DNA of 64,000 nt. Source: Elephas maximus indicus (lineage: Eukaryota > Chordata > Mammalia > Proboscidea > Elephantidae). The stretch is taken from positions 82,083,553 to 82,147,552 of the forward strand of contig NC_064837.1 of NCBI RefSeq assembly GCF_024166365.1. Direction: 5' to 3'. A program made the position numbers and the translations under genes. The notes beneath the pieces are model-generated. The model saw only the letters and a program-made list of their open reading frames with translations, did no database searches and was not told the DNA's origin. Below are positions 26,217 to 37,461 of the stretch, piece after piece; position 1 is the first letter of the stretch; every line of letters begins with the position of its first letter.

Positions 26217-26439
26217 AATTTACCCTTAGTTTTCTAAATTTAAACCTTACTTTCACTTCTTTGTATCGCCGTATCTTCCTGCCCATATGGAAGATCTATG
26301 ATTACATTTCTTAGTCCCTCTTACTGTTTTAATGTTGAGTTTTTTTTTTATCTTGCTTTGTTTTTTTTATTTCCTTGTCTGGGTTGACTTCTGATTGCTC
26401 TGCCCAGTGTTCTAGTCTTGGGTTGATGCCTGATATTAT

Positions 26440-27446
26440 TGATTTTCTAACCAAAGGACTCCCTTTAGTATTTCTTGTAGTTCCGGCTGGGTTTTATGAA
26501 TTCCGTAAACTTCTGTTTATCTGGATATGTCCTAATTTTACCTTCATATTTAAGAGACAGTTTTGCTGGATATATGATTCTTGGTTGGCAATTTTTTTTT
26601 CCTTCAATTTTTTAAAATAAGTCATCCCATTGCCTTCTTGCCTGCATGGTTTCTGCATAGTGGTCTGAGCTTATTCTTATTGACTCTCCTTGGTAGGTGA
26701 CTTCTTGTTTATCCCTAGCTGCTCTTAAAATACTCTCTTTATCTTTGGTTTTGGCAAGTTTGATTATAATATGCCTTGGTGACTATCTTTTAACATCTAC
26801 CTTATGTGGAGTTCGGTGAGCATCTTAGATAGATATCTTCTCATCTTTCACGATATCAGGGAAGTTTTCTGCCAACAAATCAACAATTCTCTCCATATTT
26901 TCTGTTATCCCTCCCTGTTCTCGTTCTCCAATCCCTCGCAGGTTATTTCTCTTGATAGAGTCCCACATGATTCTTAAAATTTTTCATTTTTTAAAATTCT
27001 TTTATCTGACTTTTCTTCAAATATGTTACCACCAAGTGATTTATCTTCAAGTTGAGAAATTATGGCTTCTACTTGCTCAATTCTGCTCCTCTGATTTTCT
27101 GTTGAGTTGTGTAATTCTGTAATTTTATTGTTAATCTTCTGAATTTCTGATTGCTGTCTATGGATTTTTCCAGCTTATTAAATTTTTCATTATGTTTCTG
27201 AATAATCTTTTTAATTTCCTCAATTGCGTTATCTGTGTGTTTCTTGGCTTGTTCTGCGTATTGTCTCATTTCCTTCCTGATGTCTTGAAGAGTTCTGTAT
27301 ATTAATCTTTTGTATTCTGCCTCTGGTAATTCCAGGAATGCACTTTTACCTAGAAGATCTCTGGATTCTTTGTTTTGAGAGCTTATTGAGGTGATCATGG
27401 TCCATTTCTTTATGTGACTTGATATTGCCTGTTGTCTCTGAGCCAT
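26440..27446 (-). pseudogene. L1 copy C ORF1 remnant
   Basis: The ATG complement at 27446 begins MAQRQQAISSHIKKW. The first 125 codons (27446-27069) are open and include LPEAEYKRLIYRTLQDIRKE followed by a charged coiled-coil segment (EQAKKHTDNAIEEIKKIIQK). Farther on, fragments corresponding to the RNA-binding domain and C-terminal domain are recognisable but broken. The span of about 1 kb equals a normal ORF1 length. Nonfunctional. Confidence 0.87.
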
Positions 27447-28705
27447 CTATAAGTTATTATATTAGCTTATGCCTGCTTACTGTGTTGTAGCCTCTTGCTT
27501 TGTTTTGTTTTGATATGCCCAAATGGGCTGCTTAAGTGAGCTAGCTTGATTATTTTCACCTTTGGAACTCTGACTTCCTGTCCCCAGATGGAAAGAGCTG
27601 TTACCAGTTATGTCATTCTAGGAGTCCATTCACTTTTCTTGTATGAATTCAGCTCAGGTGTCCAGGTAGCTGATCATGATGTATGTGGCACAGGCTCTGT
27701 CCTACAGTCTTAGAGGGGCAGTGGTGATTGGTGTATATACCAATATCTGATTGCAGCAGGGGGTCACACTCTGAACAAGGCATGGGGCTGAGAACTGACC
27801 CCCAAGTGTCTCTGAGGAAATCACGTCCCTGTTCCCTAGAGTGTGAAGGTGGGTGGGTTCTTCAGATGGACCAGGGGCTCCTAATATTTTTTATTGTAAA
27901 GACTGGGAGGTACCAGTTATCCTTGGACCCCTAGTGGGTGGCTGGGTGACCAGAGTGGAGCTATCAGTCCTTAGGCCCATCATGAGGGTAGGTAAGGACC
28001 CTATTTAATGGGCAAAGCAATGCCAAACATCACCCACCTCTCCGCCGCACAGCTGAAATGGTTAGAGTCTGCCAACAAGGGCGTAGTCTCCTGAAATAGG
28101 CCCACACAGGTCCATGCAGAGGGGAAAGGTGCTCAAAGTCCATGGACTGTTTTTGCCTGGACAGGAGCAGCTTCTTGCTGAGCTCCCCTGCTTAGTGGAG
28201 CTGGCAAATTATCTTTTCCCCCAATTGCAAATTTTTTCCTTCTCCATGGCTGGGAGGATGGCTCTAGGCACTCAACAGTGCGTATCTCAGGCCCAGGGAA
28301 TTCAGCCACTGAAGCTGGCTTGTGAGTGGGGGACACTGTAAAATATACTGAAGTACTTAGCTTTTGCTGAGAGCGCCATTCTTCTCCGGTTCCGAAGGTA
28401 TGAGTAGGCTGTGTGGCTGGCTGCTTCTCCATAAGGAAACTGTGGCAAAATGCTAGTACCAACCCACTGCTGCCACTCCGGAATGATGCCTGAGAGCTTT
28501 CCACGATTCAGGCCCAGTAACTCCTCTCTGCTTCTGTACTGTCTCTTCTTCCCCCTCAAGTCTGTTCTTTTTCTAAGCTTGCCTTTGATGCTCAGGGCTT
28601 TTAGTTTGTCATAAATATACTCATTTCACTTGTTTTTTTGGGTCTTTGTTGTATAGAAGGTTCACCAGAAGCATCTGTCTATTCCACCATCTTAGCTCAG
28701 CCAGC
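27447..28705 (-). promoter_or_regulatory. L1 copy C 5'UTR (internal promoter region)
   Basis: About 1.26 kb upstream of ORF1 in L1 orientation. The very start reads GGCTGAGCTAAGATGGTGG; an AAGATGG box at the extreme 5' end is the typical position and form of the YY1 site that directs L1 transcription start. The first ~120 bases align with the leader of copy D (46700-46580), but no tandem array follows here. Part of this 5'UTR also aligns with 11011-11647 in copy B. Promoter activity is inferred from family knowledge only. Confidence 0.7.
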
Positions 28706-28860
28706 GTAAACAAAATCTTTTGGATGCTCTAAAACTAAGAGAAATAGATCACAAATACTGAACTTGCAGTGGTAAAATTATAGGTATATGGTTTAACAGT
28801 TCTGAAATTGTTGTATATATTTACTAGGTTTAGACAAATAAAGAAGTGTATTTTAATAAT

Positions 28861-28940
28861 GGAGTCCCTGGTTGGTGCAAATGGTTAACATTCTCAGCTG
28901 TTAACCGAAAGGCATATGTTCAAAATTTCACATTTCTAAT
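28861..28940 (+). mobile_element. tRNA-derived SINE head fragment
   Basis: About 80 bases with the 5' half of the SINE form that begins GGGTCCCTGGGTGG (here GAGTCCCTGGTTGGTGCAAA) and GGTTAAC...CTGTTAACCGAAAGG. Contains the A-box-like and a decayed B-box region; the tail is lost. Confidence 0.7.
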
Positions 28941-29696
28941 GAAGACGATACTTTACAAATTCGATTAAAATTTCACCTTTTATATGAAAGTGGGTTTCTT
29001 ATTTTATTACTTATAAAATATGAAGTAAGGATGAATATTAAGCAACTTATTAATGGATATAAATATTACATAGAAGTCACCATCTTAGGTCCTCTGTGGG
29101 ATGCAAGGATGAACATAACTCTTCTCAAGAGAGATCTGCTAGAGAGAGGAGTGAGCAGGTTACTGAGGAATCCAAGGGCCCCTTCCAGATTTCCCCTATG
29201 GTCTATAATATAGCAGAGATGTGGCCTGACTTTATCTGGTTTCCAGGAGATCAGTACACAGTCTTTGCTGAGGTTAAAAATATTTCCACATCTTTTGAAG
29301 GTTTCTGACATTCTACTTTTTATGTCCTGAAAAACTGCCTTAAAAAAATTTTTTTTTGCCTTTAAGCCATTATAAAATAAAATATGATTAGTGTGAATGT
29401 TGCTAGTTGTTGGAAGGTTTGCAATGATTTTGCATTTTATTCTTCACAAGGGAAATTTTACTCTCTAAAATCAAAAGGAGATAACTGCAAAGATTTTAAT
29501 AGACAGAATTGATAAACTATTACTACATTTAAAATAGCATTTGAATAGTTGGGAACTAACTGAGTAGGTTAGGAAAATGGAAGAAGTTTTTTCTTAACTT
29601 TTCTGGATACCCATTTGGATAAGTGGACTTATGGAGAAGATAACTGTGAGACAGAATTACAAGGGAATAAAACATTTTTTCCAAAAAGCTTAATAA
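28941..29696. other. Intergenic sequence, nothing recognised
   Basis: No gene, no repeat that I can name. Several short ORFs overlap on both strands near 29031-29311, but none shows a motif. Confidence 0.5.
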
Positions 29697-29701
29697 CTCA
29701 G

Positions 29702-30156
29702 TGTCATGGATTGAATTGTGTACCCCAATAATATGTGTCAAATTGATTAAACCATGATTCCCATTACTGTGTGGTTGTTCTTCATCTGGTGATTGTAATT
29801 TTATGTTAAAAACTATTAGGGTAGGATTGTAACACCCTTACCCAGGTCACATCCCTGATCCAATGTAAAGGGAGTTTCCCTGGGGTATGGCCTACACCAC
29901 CTTTTATCTTACAAGAGATAAAAGGAAGGGAAACAGGCAGAAAGTGTGGGACCTCATATCATCAAGATAACAGTACCAGGAGCAGAGCGAGTCCTTTGGA
30001 CCCGGGGTCTATCCTTAGAGAAGCTCCTCATCTAGGGGAAGATTGATGCCCTGAATTTGGACTTTTACCCTACTTCACTGTGAAGAAATAAATTTCTCTT
30101 TGTTAAAGTCCAACCACTTGTGTTATTTCTGTTACAGCAGCATTAGATGACTGACA
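29702..30156 (+). mobile_element. Solo LTR (MaLR/ERVL-like) with perfect 5-bp target duplication
   Basis: A 455-base element beginning TGTCATGGATTG and ending GACTGACA, flanked by CTCAG at 29697-29701 and 30157-30161. TG...CA ends, a 5-base target duplication, a polyadenylation-like AATAAATTTCTC near the 3' end and no internal proviral genes identify a solo LTR. Same family as 54665-55187 (+), 42388-42905 (-) and 61801-62325 (-). Confidence 0.88.
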
Positions 30157-30161
30157 CTCAG

Positions 30162-30570
30162 GAAGATAATTTCATGGAAAATGCAATGAGCCGTAATCCA
30201 GTGACAGAGTTGATAAGATATAAGGCTAGCAGTCACTTTTCAATTTGTGCTTCAGTCAAAATGAAAAATAAATACATTATGCCTCTTTCAGTTCAAAAAT
30301 AAAAATGTTTATATTTAAATACATACATGCACATTTTTAGGAAGCCATACAGAATGTGGAACATTAAAGATCGTGATGGAATAAGAAGACAAACCAGTGA
30401 GTAACTGAAATTTTTCTATTTTTTAAATAATTGGGTTACTTATTCTGTCTTGTAGCAATTGTATTTAGTGTACTCATATGGTCTTGGCAACTAGACCCAT
30501 AAATCTTAGGGTTAAAAATTTAAATATATTACTTGTAATAAAAGAAGAAAAATTGAAGAGAGAGAGTGAA
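30162..30570. other. AT-rich upstream region of OR pseudogene 1
   Basis: No repeat or promoter element recognised. Olfactory receptor transcription usually starts from upstream non-coding exons that cannot be identified by reading alone. Confidence 0.5.
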
Positions 30571-31524
30571 ATGAACAACTAAACGGAGGTCACAGAGCTT
30601 GTCCTCCTAGGCCTTTCTGATGATCCTGACCTTCAGATTGTGACCTTCCTCTTTCTATTTATCACATATGTATTAAGCTTCACTGGAAACCTGACTCTCA
30701 CCACCCTAACCTCGGTGGACTCCCATCTACAGACACCTATATATTTCTTCCTCCGGAATGCCTCCTTCCTAGAAAACTCCTTTACAACTGTATGCATTCC
30801 TAGATTTCTGGGTGCAATTATCACCAGGGATAAGACCATTTCTTGTAACAACTGTGCAGCTCAACTCTTCTTTATTTTCATGAGGGTGACAGAATTTTAC
30901 ATTCTGACGGCCATGTTCTATGACCTGTACATGGCCATCTGCAAGCCCCTGCACTACACAAGCACCATGAACAGGAAACCCTGCTCCCTGCTTGTGTCAT
31001 GTGTGTGGCTGAGAGGGTTTCTGACCATATTCCCACCCCTTATGCTTCTTCCCCCCCGGATTACTGTGCTTCCAAGTCATTGATCACTTTGCATGTGACT
31101 ATTTTCCCCTCTTACAACTATCTTGCTCAAATACACGGCTCCTAGAAATAATTGGTTTTTACTTGGCTTTGGTTACTTTGCTATTCACTTTGGCATTAAT
31201 GATTTTGTCCTACATGTGTGTCATCAGGACTATTCTGAGAATCCTGTCTTCCAGTCAGAGAAAAAAAACTTTCTCCACTTGTTCCTCCCACATGACTGTC
31301 ATTTCCACCTCTTATGGAAGCTGCATCTTCATGTATGCCAATCCCTCTGTGAAAGAAAAGCATCATTGAACAAAGGAGTTGCTATTCTCAACACCTCTGT
31401 TGCCCCCGTGCAGAACCCCTTCATTTATTCCCTGAGGAACCAGGAAGTAAAACAAATCTTCGAAAATTTCCTCCAGAACGTAGTGTTTTCTACAAATTGG
31501 GAGCTTTTTTTTTTTCTTTTTTAG
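30571..31524 (+). pseudogene. Olfactory receptor pseudogene 1, OR6C-like (class II)
   Basis: A single-exon seven-transmembrane odorant receptor remnant. The start ATG is 30571, but codon 4 is TAA. Recognisable parts: LLGLSDDPDLQ, TM1 with GN, TPIYFFLRN after TM1, IPRFL, TM3 end [16 protein letters not shown] (family MxYDRYVAIC; Arg is replaced by Leu, CTG at 30925), TM6 [14 protein letters not shown] and TM7 NPFIYSLRN. Three single-base losses break the frame: near the C-run 31050, at about 31075 (before VIDHF) and near 31355. They add to three bases, so the original frame returns and runs to the stop at 31524. Nearest family by eye is OR6C, based on DDPDLQ and SVDSHLQTP. Clearly a pseudogene. 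Confidence 0.93.
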
Positions 31525-31549
31525 CAAAAATACAGATACATGTGGTTGA

Positions 31550-31595
31550 CATGAGTTGGAATCGACTCCACACCAACAGCTGTTTTTTTTTTTTG
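31550..31595 (+). mobile_element. SINE tail fragment
   Basis: ATGAGTTGGAATCGACTC and a T-rich end (T-run at 31583-31594) match the 3' end of the tRNA-derived SINEs here. The tRNA-like head is absent. It lies just 25 bases after the stop codon of the OR pseudogene. Confidence 0.65.
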
Positions 31596-32322
31596 TGGGG
31601 GGGGGTGTATAAAGAACAATTAAATATAAACCTGAAATTCATAGATGTTTGTACAGGTATGTTTGTTCTTTTAGAGTCTCTTTACCTGTCACATCATTTG
31701 ATCTGATATTTTGCAAATCCCTCACTTTAACTTCTGTGCCTGAGTTTCTCCAATACAGTGTCTATTAACGTATTTTAAAACATGGTAAAGTTTATTTCTC
31801 CTACTGAATTTTCTGAAAACCTTATATTTTCCTTGAAGACACACTGTAGTTAAGACAGAGTAAAGTTGTTTTAATTCTGTTTATTTTCTCAACTCTTAAA
31901 AGACACAGTTATTATTGCTTCTTACTTCAGATGTAGTGTTTCAAATGTATGTAATTTCTTGTGTATTTTCGAGATGAATATTGATAGTGTTTTCAGTAAT
32001 GTTTATAGAATTTCCATGCTCTGTGTCATTGTTCATTAAATTCAGTTTAATGAGTACTATTGTGTTGCACTTTGAATACAGAGCTTTATACTTTGCGAAA
32101 TTTAATGTATATTTTCTGGATAAATATTGATCATGATATTAAGTAATTTTTATAAAATTTTCATGTTTTTAAAACTTCTTAGGAGATATTCATAGTTTTT
32201 CTAAAACATGCAAAGTAAATGCACTAAACTAAAACACATTTCACTTCTAGTTTTTCTGTAAATTATAAAAGTTCCACATTGCAAACTACAAAAATAAATT
32301 TAGGCTACACTGTGATTATTTT
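31596..32322. other. AT-rich intergenic sequence with a weak internal duplication
   Basis: Two diverged ~60-base segments resemble each other (about 31970-32030 and 32110-32170; each has TATTGAT...T...AGTAAT.TTTATA.AATTT.CATG). Nothing else recognised. Confidence 0.45.
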
Positions 32323-32484
32323 GGAAAGCCTGGTGGCGTACTGGTTAAGTGCTACAGCTGCTAACCAAGAGGTCAGCAATTCGAATCTGCCAGGCACTCC
32401 TTGGAAACTTTATGGGGCAGTTCTACTCTGTCCTATAGGGTCGCTATGAGTCAGAATCGACTTGACGGCAGCGGGTGTTGGTTA
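32323..32484 (+). mobile_element. tRNA-derived SINE, full length
   Basis: Head GGAAAGCCTGGTGGCGTA, A-box-like TGGCGTACTGG, B-box-like GCAATTCGAATC, body CCTTGGAAACT...TTCTACTCTGTCC and tail GGGTCGCTATGAGTCAGAATCGACTTGACGGC. The tail matches the RTE 3' end. Only lightly diverged, so a fairly young copy. Confidence 0.9.
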
Positions 32485-33396
32485 TATGAACCGTGTTGTG
32501 ATAATGATTCATCTGGCTTAAAATATAAAACATTAATTAATGGCTATATTTTAGAAGAATTACAATTTCAAATTTTCTTTTGCTTTTCTTGTTCTCCCAA
32601 ATTATGTTAACTAGAAAATTTTGTTTAACAGACTTCATTGTTAAATTGTAGACTACTTACAAAGTGAAGTATAAGAAAAAAAAAAAACTTGAAGTACTTG
32701 TCAAATCATGAAAAGTGTTGTTATGCAGATTCTTAGTATAATGCAAATAAGTTTGGGTGTTTATATGTATCTATATGCTTTTAAGATCTGGAACACAATG
32801 CGTTCCAATATGAGAAATGAACATGGTGACTTCTCTCTGATGAATTTAAAACCTGAAAGTCTTGGTGATACCTTACACTTGTCTGTGATTTAAATAGTCT
32901 CAGAGATCTTTTACATATCCCTTTTATTCATGTATTTATTCATTTCTTTATTCCCAAATTTCAGTATCTACATAGGAAATGATTCAGTGATGGAAAAGAA
33001 TGGCTTTTGTGCTTGTTCATATCCAGTGTAAGGAAAAAAGTAAATTGATGATTATAATCCAATTGTATATAAATTCCATAATATCTCTATGAAGAATACA
33101 CTGTACAGGCACATGAAAATATTAAGGTTATAAATATAATAGGCTTGCCCACATTATTCAGAATTTGGAAAAAACATTACAGCAATAAGGAAGGCACAAT
33201 CATTGTTATTTTTATGTACTATATTAGGATTACAGTCATGATAGAGACAGCAGATAAAGAGAAAAATTAGCTACATTGCAGAGCCTTGCATAACTAGACA
33301 TTCCATTAATAACTAACATTTAGTTAGTACTTAAAAATATTACACACACGACCCAGTATAAATGCTTAATTATTTTTGCACACTCCTATGACATAG
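32485..33396. other. AT-rich intergenic sequence, nothing recognised
   Basis: No gene or named repeat seen; A-run at 32675-32686. Confidence 0.5.
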
Positions 33397-33608
33397 TGGG
33401 TTCCTTGGGTGGTACAAACTGTTAATGCTGCACTCAACTGCTAAACAAAATGTCGGAGATTCGAGTCCACTCAAAACTGCTTCAGAAGAAAGGCCTGGAA
33501 ATCTACTTCTAAAATATAAGCCATTGAAAACCCTATGAAGCACATTTCGATTTTTAGGCACATGGGGTTGCCATTGACTGGACAGCAACAGTTCTTTTTT
33601 TTTTTAAC
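33397..33608 (+). mobile_element. tRNA-derived SINE, second subfamily (longer body)
   Basis: Begins TGGGTTCCTTGGGTGGTAC, has CGGAGATTCGAGTCCAC at the B-box position and a different body from the 32323 type (GAAGAAAGGCCTGGAAATC, then CCATTGAAAACCCTATG). Ends in GGTTGCCATTGACTGGACAGC and a T-run. About 210 bases versus ~165 in the other subfamily. Confidence 0.85.
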
Positions 33609-34012
33609 TACATATGTAGTAATCATTCTACGTGACTACACTTTATGTTTCTAAACTTGATTGGCATCTGGCATGCTGGAATAACAGCTGTCATTCTGAG
33701 CAAACTAAGTAAATGACAGTCTTTGCAACTACAGACAAAGAGAAAAATGCTTATCCATGTATGTAAATTTGGGGTTCCATCTGAAATTGAGTTAACTTTG
33801 GTGTATTCATATATATTTAATACATTATAAGCAATAAGGTACTTTTTTCTGGTTAAATAAATAATGACTGTTATTGAAGTACTGAGTTATGATACCTAAC
33901 TTTCAACTTACCATCAATAAAAACATAAGAAAATTAGGCACTTTAGCTTTTCCAACTTCAGTGTCCTCATTTTTTAAAAATAAAGATGAAAATACTTTAG
34001 TTTTTATGCCAT

Positions 34013-34197
34013 ATGCTTACCGTGGAAACCCTGGTGGCATAGTGGTTAAGTGCTACAGCTGCGAACCAAAGGGTTGGCAGTTTGAATCCACCAGGTGCTC
34101 CTTGGAAACTCAAGGGGGCAGTTCTACTCTGTCCTACAGGGTCGCTATGAGTCAGAATTGACTTGACAGCACTGAGTTTGTTTTTTTAATGCTTACC
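34013..34197 (+). mobile_element. tRNA-derived SINE with 9-bp target duplication
   Basis: The SINE proper is 34022-34188 (GTGGAAACCCTGGTGGC...GACTTGACAGC...T-run). ATGCTTACC flanks it on both sides (34013-34021 and 34189-34197). A box and B box (TTGGCAGTTTGAATCC) are recognisable. Confidence 0.92.
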
Positions 34198-35375
34198 ATG
34201 AGATAAAACTATAAAAGATATACATAGATTAATTTTTTTTTAAGTAAGAAACGTTATTCAAATGTAGCACTGTTTAAGAATCCAACAGTATGAAGGGCTT
34301 AGGTTTTGCTCCAAATCTATGACTTTGTCTGTTTATGTGTGAAATAATATAAATTTTTTTTATATGTATATAATTTTTTTTTAGGCACTCCAATCTATTG
34401 TGCACAGGTGAAATTTCTTTCCCAGCTCTTAATTTCATATCATATAAAGCCATTACTTGCTAGTCACATTGAGTTTAGTCTGGTCAATTTAAAAATATCA
34501 GCTTCATATTCAACTAGCTTCGGCCAGGCATTGAAATTTGGATGGAGTCTTGGGCTCCTTTCAATGCCTCTTCTCTACTCAGAGATAGTTCGTGATTGGG
34601 ACAAAGGCGGAAGACAGATGGAAAAGGACAAACACATTTTATTTATCTGGTGCTCCTTTAAATCTCTTTTGATTAACATTGGATCTTGGTGGGAGGGTGT
34701 CTAAATGCAGATACTCCTATATGGTGCATATGAGTAAATTCAATGGACTTCACACAAATTGCAGTGCTACAACCAATCCCTCACCAGTATTTAACTCTGA
34801 GGTACACAACATAGAAAATTACATTAGTGTTCCTTAATCTGGAAGCAGCTAAACTTGAAAGGGTTTTTGCAAAATGCCTAAAGTGTGATTATCTTTTCTG
34901 ATGTTTAATTGATCTAAGGGAAATCTGCACATTCTTGGTTTAACAAGTAATAATTGTAATGACTACTTCACTTCCTCTCACTCTCTGTGCCCAAATGTCT
35001 CTCTGAAATTATCTTTCTCTTCTACTCAAATTGAGAGGGCAGAGCAGCAAATACAGTGTGATATACCAAATCATCGTAAAGAGAAGCGTGTCATTCTCAG
35101 AAGCACTGCATATTCATGTATCTGGTTCTCTAAGACCTTTTAAACTTGACCTTGAGAGTCATTGTCAGGTTGCAACATTCACAGAAAATGGAGGGAAAAT
35201 CATTTCTAAGCTGATGATTACATGGTTCCATTAATCTTTCTCTTTTAGCAAACTCCACTGTATATGGAATAATGAGAGATTCTAGATAATGGTTTCTGGT
35301 AGCAGAATCTGTCCAACTGTCAGTTATTTAGCTCTGTAATGGTTGCTTGACCCTAAAATTATCTTGACTGTAGGG
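34198..35375. other. Intergenic sequence, nothing recognised
   Basis: AT-rich at first (T-runs near 34230 and 34370), then ordinary composition. No ORF with a recognisable motif and no repeat family that I can name. Confidence 0.5.
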
Positions 35376-35978
35376 CGTTATGAATCGAATTGTGTCTGCC
35401 CCAAAATATCTGTTGCAAGTCCTAACCCCTCTACCCCCCTCTACTCGTGGTTATAATTGCATATGGGAATGTGTCTTTTCCTTGTGTTAATAATGTAGCA
35501 AAAACAAACAAATAAACATTGCCATTGAGTCTATTCTGACTCACAGCAACCCTATATGAAAAAGTAGAACTGCTTCATGTGGTTTCCAAGGAGTGGCTGG
35601 TGGATTCAAACTGCCAACTTTTTGGTTAGCAACAGAACTCTTAACCACTGCACCACCAGGTTTTCCAATAATGTAGGATGTGTCTTAAATCAATCTTTTG
35701 TGAGATATAAAAGAGCAGATTAAGCCAGGAATAGCAAGCATAGTTGGGAGAAGGTAGATACCATGCCACTTGAAGATCATCAAGGAACCAAGGAACAGAA
35801 GCTGAAAAGAGACAAGGACCTACCCCTCGAAGAGACACAGATAGAATGTCTTCCTCCAGAGCTGGTGTCCTGAAGTCAGACTTCTGTCTAGCCTCCTAAA
35901 ATGTGAGTAAATAAATGTGCTTGTTAATGTCACCCAGTTATTGTATTTCTGTTACAGCAGGACACGACAATTAAGACA
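35376..35978 (+). mobile_element. LTR (MaLR-like) carrying a SINE insertion
   Basis: The left part (GTTATGAATCGAATTGTGTCTGCCCC...) and right part (AATCAATCTTTTGTGAGATATAAAAGAGC ... TTATTGTATTTCTGTTACAGCAG) form one ~425-base MLT/MST-like LTR once the SINE at 35499-35666 and one TSD copy are removed. The TG start appears decayed to CG. No target duplication could be found for the LTR. Confidence 0.75.
35489..35676 (-). mobile_element. tRNA-derived SINE in an LTR, with 10-bp target duplication
   Basis: Antisense SINE 35499-35666 (reverse tail AAAAACAAACAAATAAACATTGCC at left, head complement CACCACCAGGTTTTCC at right). AATAATGTAG lies at 35489-35498 and 35667-35676. The SINE is younger than the LTR around it. 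Confidence 0.92.
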
Positions 35979-36929
35979 CGAAGGTTAAGCATTTGATTTT
36001 TATAGCTTTGGAAAGTCAACCACAATGCCAACCCAGAAGAAATTTTTCTTAGCATCCTCTTACAAAGACGTGAAAACAGCTTGGCACTATTTCCATTTTT
36101 CATATCTTTGTAAATTAATACAGTAAAGGAACCAGCATCCAAGTTCAGATGAATGAGGAAATACACATAAGTGAATTTTCTCATGAGAATTATGGTGTAT
36201 GACAGTACACTAGGCAAAAGAATGGTATATCATCACATTGATTAATTAAAAAGACATCTAGAACTGTTTCTTAAGCTCGCTCAGCCTCAGATGCATTGGC
36301 TCAGTTGTTTATCCTCAGGGTAGATCTGAAAATATAGATAACAAGTGTATTCACTCTCAGTTCAGGACAATCCTTGCACAGAAACAACAGGAAAGCAAAA
36401 ATAATAATAAATTTTATTGAAGATATTGGAAAGTAAAAAAAAGAAGCAAAGTATTTTAGGATTAAAACACAATATATTAAGGAATTCAGAATGATAATCC
36501 CAGCAAAGGAGGTCACTTTTCCCTGCCCATAATGGAAGAGGTAGCTGAACAGATAAATCAGGAAATCTTCCTAACAGGTTAGAGAACAAAAACTGGAGTG
36601 TAGGACTTGCCAAGTTTGTGAAGCTAGAAAACTTTTATATTTTCAAAGTTTATTTAAAAGGTTAAGCCATAGAAATAAGAGTGGGGAGAAGATAGCCTTT
36701 ACCTTAAAGAAAAGCTTCAAATTACATCAATCCATGGATTTAGATTAATATGCCTTTGAATATTAGTGTCCCTAATCATCTGCTAGAAAAAAGCATAAAA
36801 TCTCTGTAGGAAGATATCATTGCCCTAAACACCAATATATTTCTATAACTTTGTCACACAACTCCTATCTATCAGGAACAATACCCTGGCACATAAGCAG
36901 ATAAAGCAATATAAATAAAATCAAACAAA
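35979..36929. other. AT-rich intergenic sequence, nothing recognised
   Basis: No motif-bearing ORF and no named repeat; A-rich segment at 36395-36440. Confidence 0.5.
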
Positions 36930-37318
36930 GCTAACAATAAAAACAGAGGAAGAGTGGCTATAGAAAATAGACTCAAAAGGCACAAGTGTTAAATTAGCTA
37001 TGCTTAATATATTCAAAAGATCACAGTAAGAATTGTAATTTTGATTCAAGTTCTTAGAATTACTGAGGAAAAAAAATCTGATATTTAAAGCTCTCCTTAA
37101 TAACTCAGTGGAGGAGTTTAAGAGCAGATTAACACAGCCAAAGAAAGAGTAGTGTACTGGAACAGAACTCAGAAGAGTGAATATTTGAGAAATACTAAAG
37201 GAAAACTAGAGAAGGAGGTAAGAGACAAAGAGATAAGGAGAGAACATCTACCAGATGGATTTATGGGGTTCCAGAAAGAGAAAGGAAAAAAAAGAGAGGC
37301 AATTTTTGAAGTGATAAA
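36930..37318 (+). mobile_element. Ancient L1 fragment (ORF1 region)
   Basis: Diverged sense-strand L1 sequence. AGTGTACTGGAACAGAACTCAGAAGAG near 37150 corresponds to the L1 ORF1 coiled-coil end, and GGGGTTCCAGAAAGAGAAAGG (about 37264-37284) followed by GCAATTTTTGAAGTGATAA corresponds to the ORF1 linker that in better copies encodes IGVPE. A SINE truncates it on the right. Confidence 0.6.
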
Positions 37319-37458
37319 CCAAAAAAAAAAACAAAAACTGTTACCTTTGAGTCGATTCTGACTCTTAGCGACCCTAGACAGAGTAGAACTGCCCCATAGG
37401 GTTTCCAAGGAGCTGCCTTGGATTTGAACTGCCAACTTTTTTGTTAGCAGCCAAGCTC
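37319..37458 (-). mobile_element. tRNA-derived SINE, head truncated
   Basis: Antisense SINE: A-run and tail (GTCGATTCTGACTCTTAGCGACC), body CAGAGTAGAACTGCCCCATAGGGTTTCC, then GTTAGCAGCCAAGCTCTT, where the head is cut and replaced by a T-run. The first ~25 bases of the tRNA-like head are missing. Confidence 0.85.
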
Positions 37459-37461
37459 TTT

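Larger units (their letters stand above)
20405..28705 (-). mobile_element. L1 LINE, copy C, full length, interrupted by an RTE
   Basis: Antisense L1 of about 8.3 kb including a 0.88 kb RTE insertion, so about 7.4 kb by itself. In its own orientation: 5'UTR 28705-27447 starting GGCTGAGCTAAGATGGTGG, ORF1 27446 to about 26440, spacer containing the RTE (25338-26216), ORF2 25144-21411, and a 3'UTR with C-rich (antisense G-rich) tract at about 21335-21360, ending in the T-run at 20409. Possible degraded target duplication: AAACAGAATTT before the T-run and AAACAAAATCT after the 5' end (9 of 11). Confidence 0.93.

Noticed and set aside
32323-32400. Possible tRNA gene (A-box and B-box motifs)
   Set aside because: The motifs belong to tRNA-derived SINE heads; there is no full cloverleaf and the element continues into the SINE body and tail.
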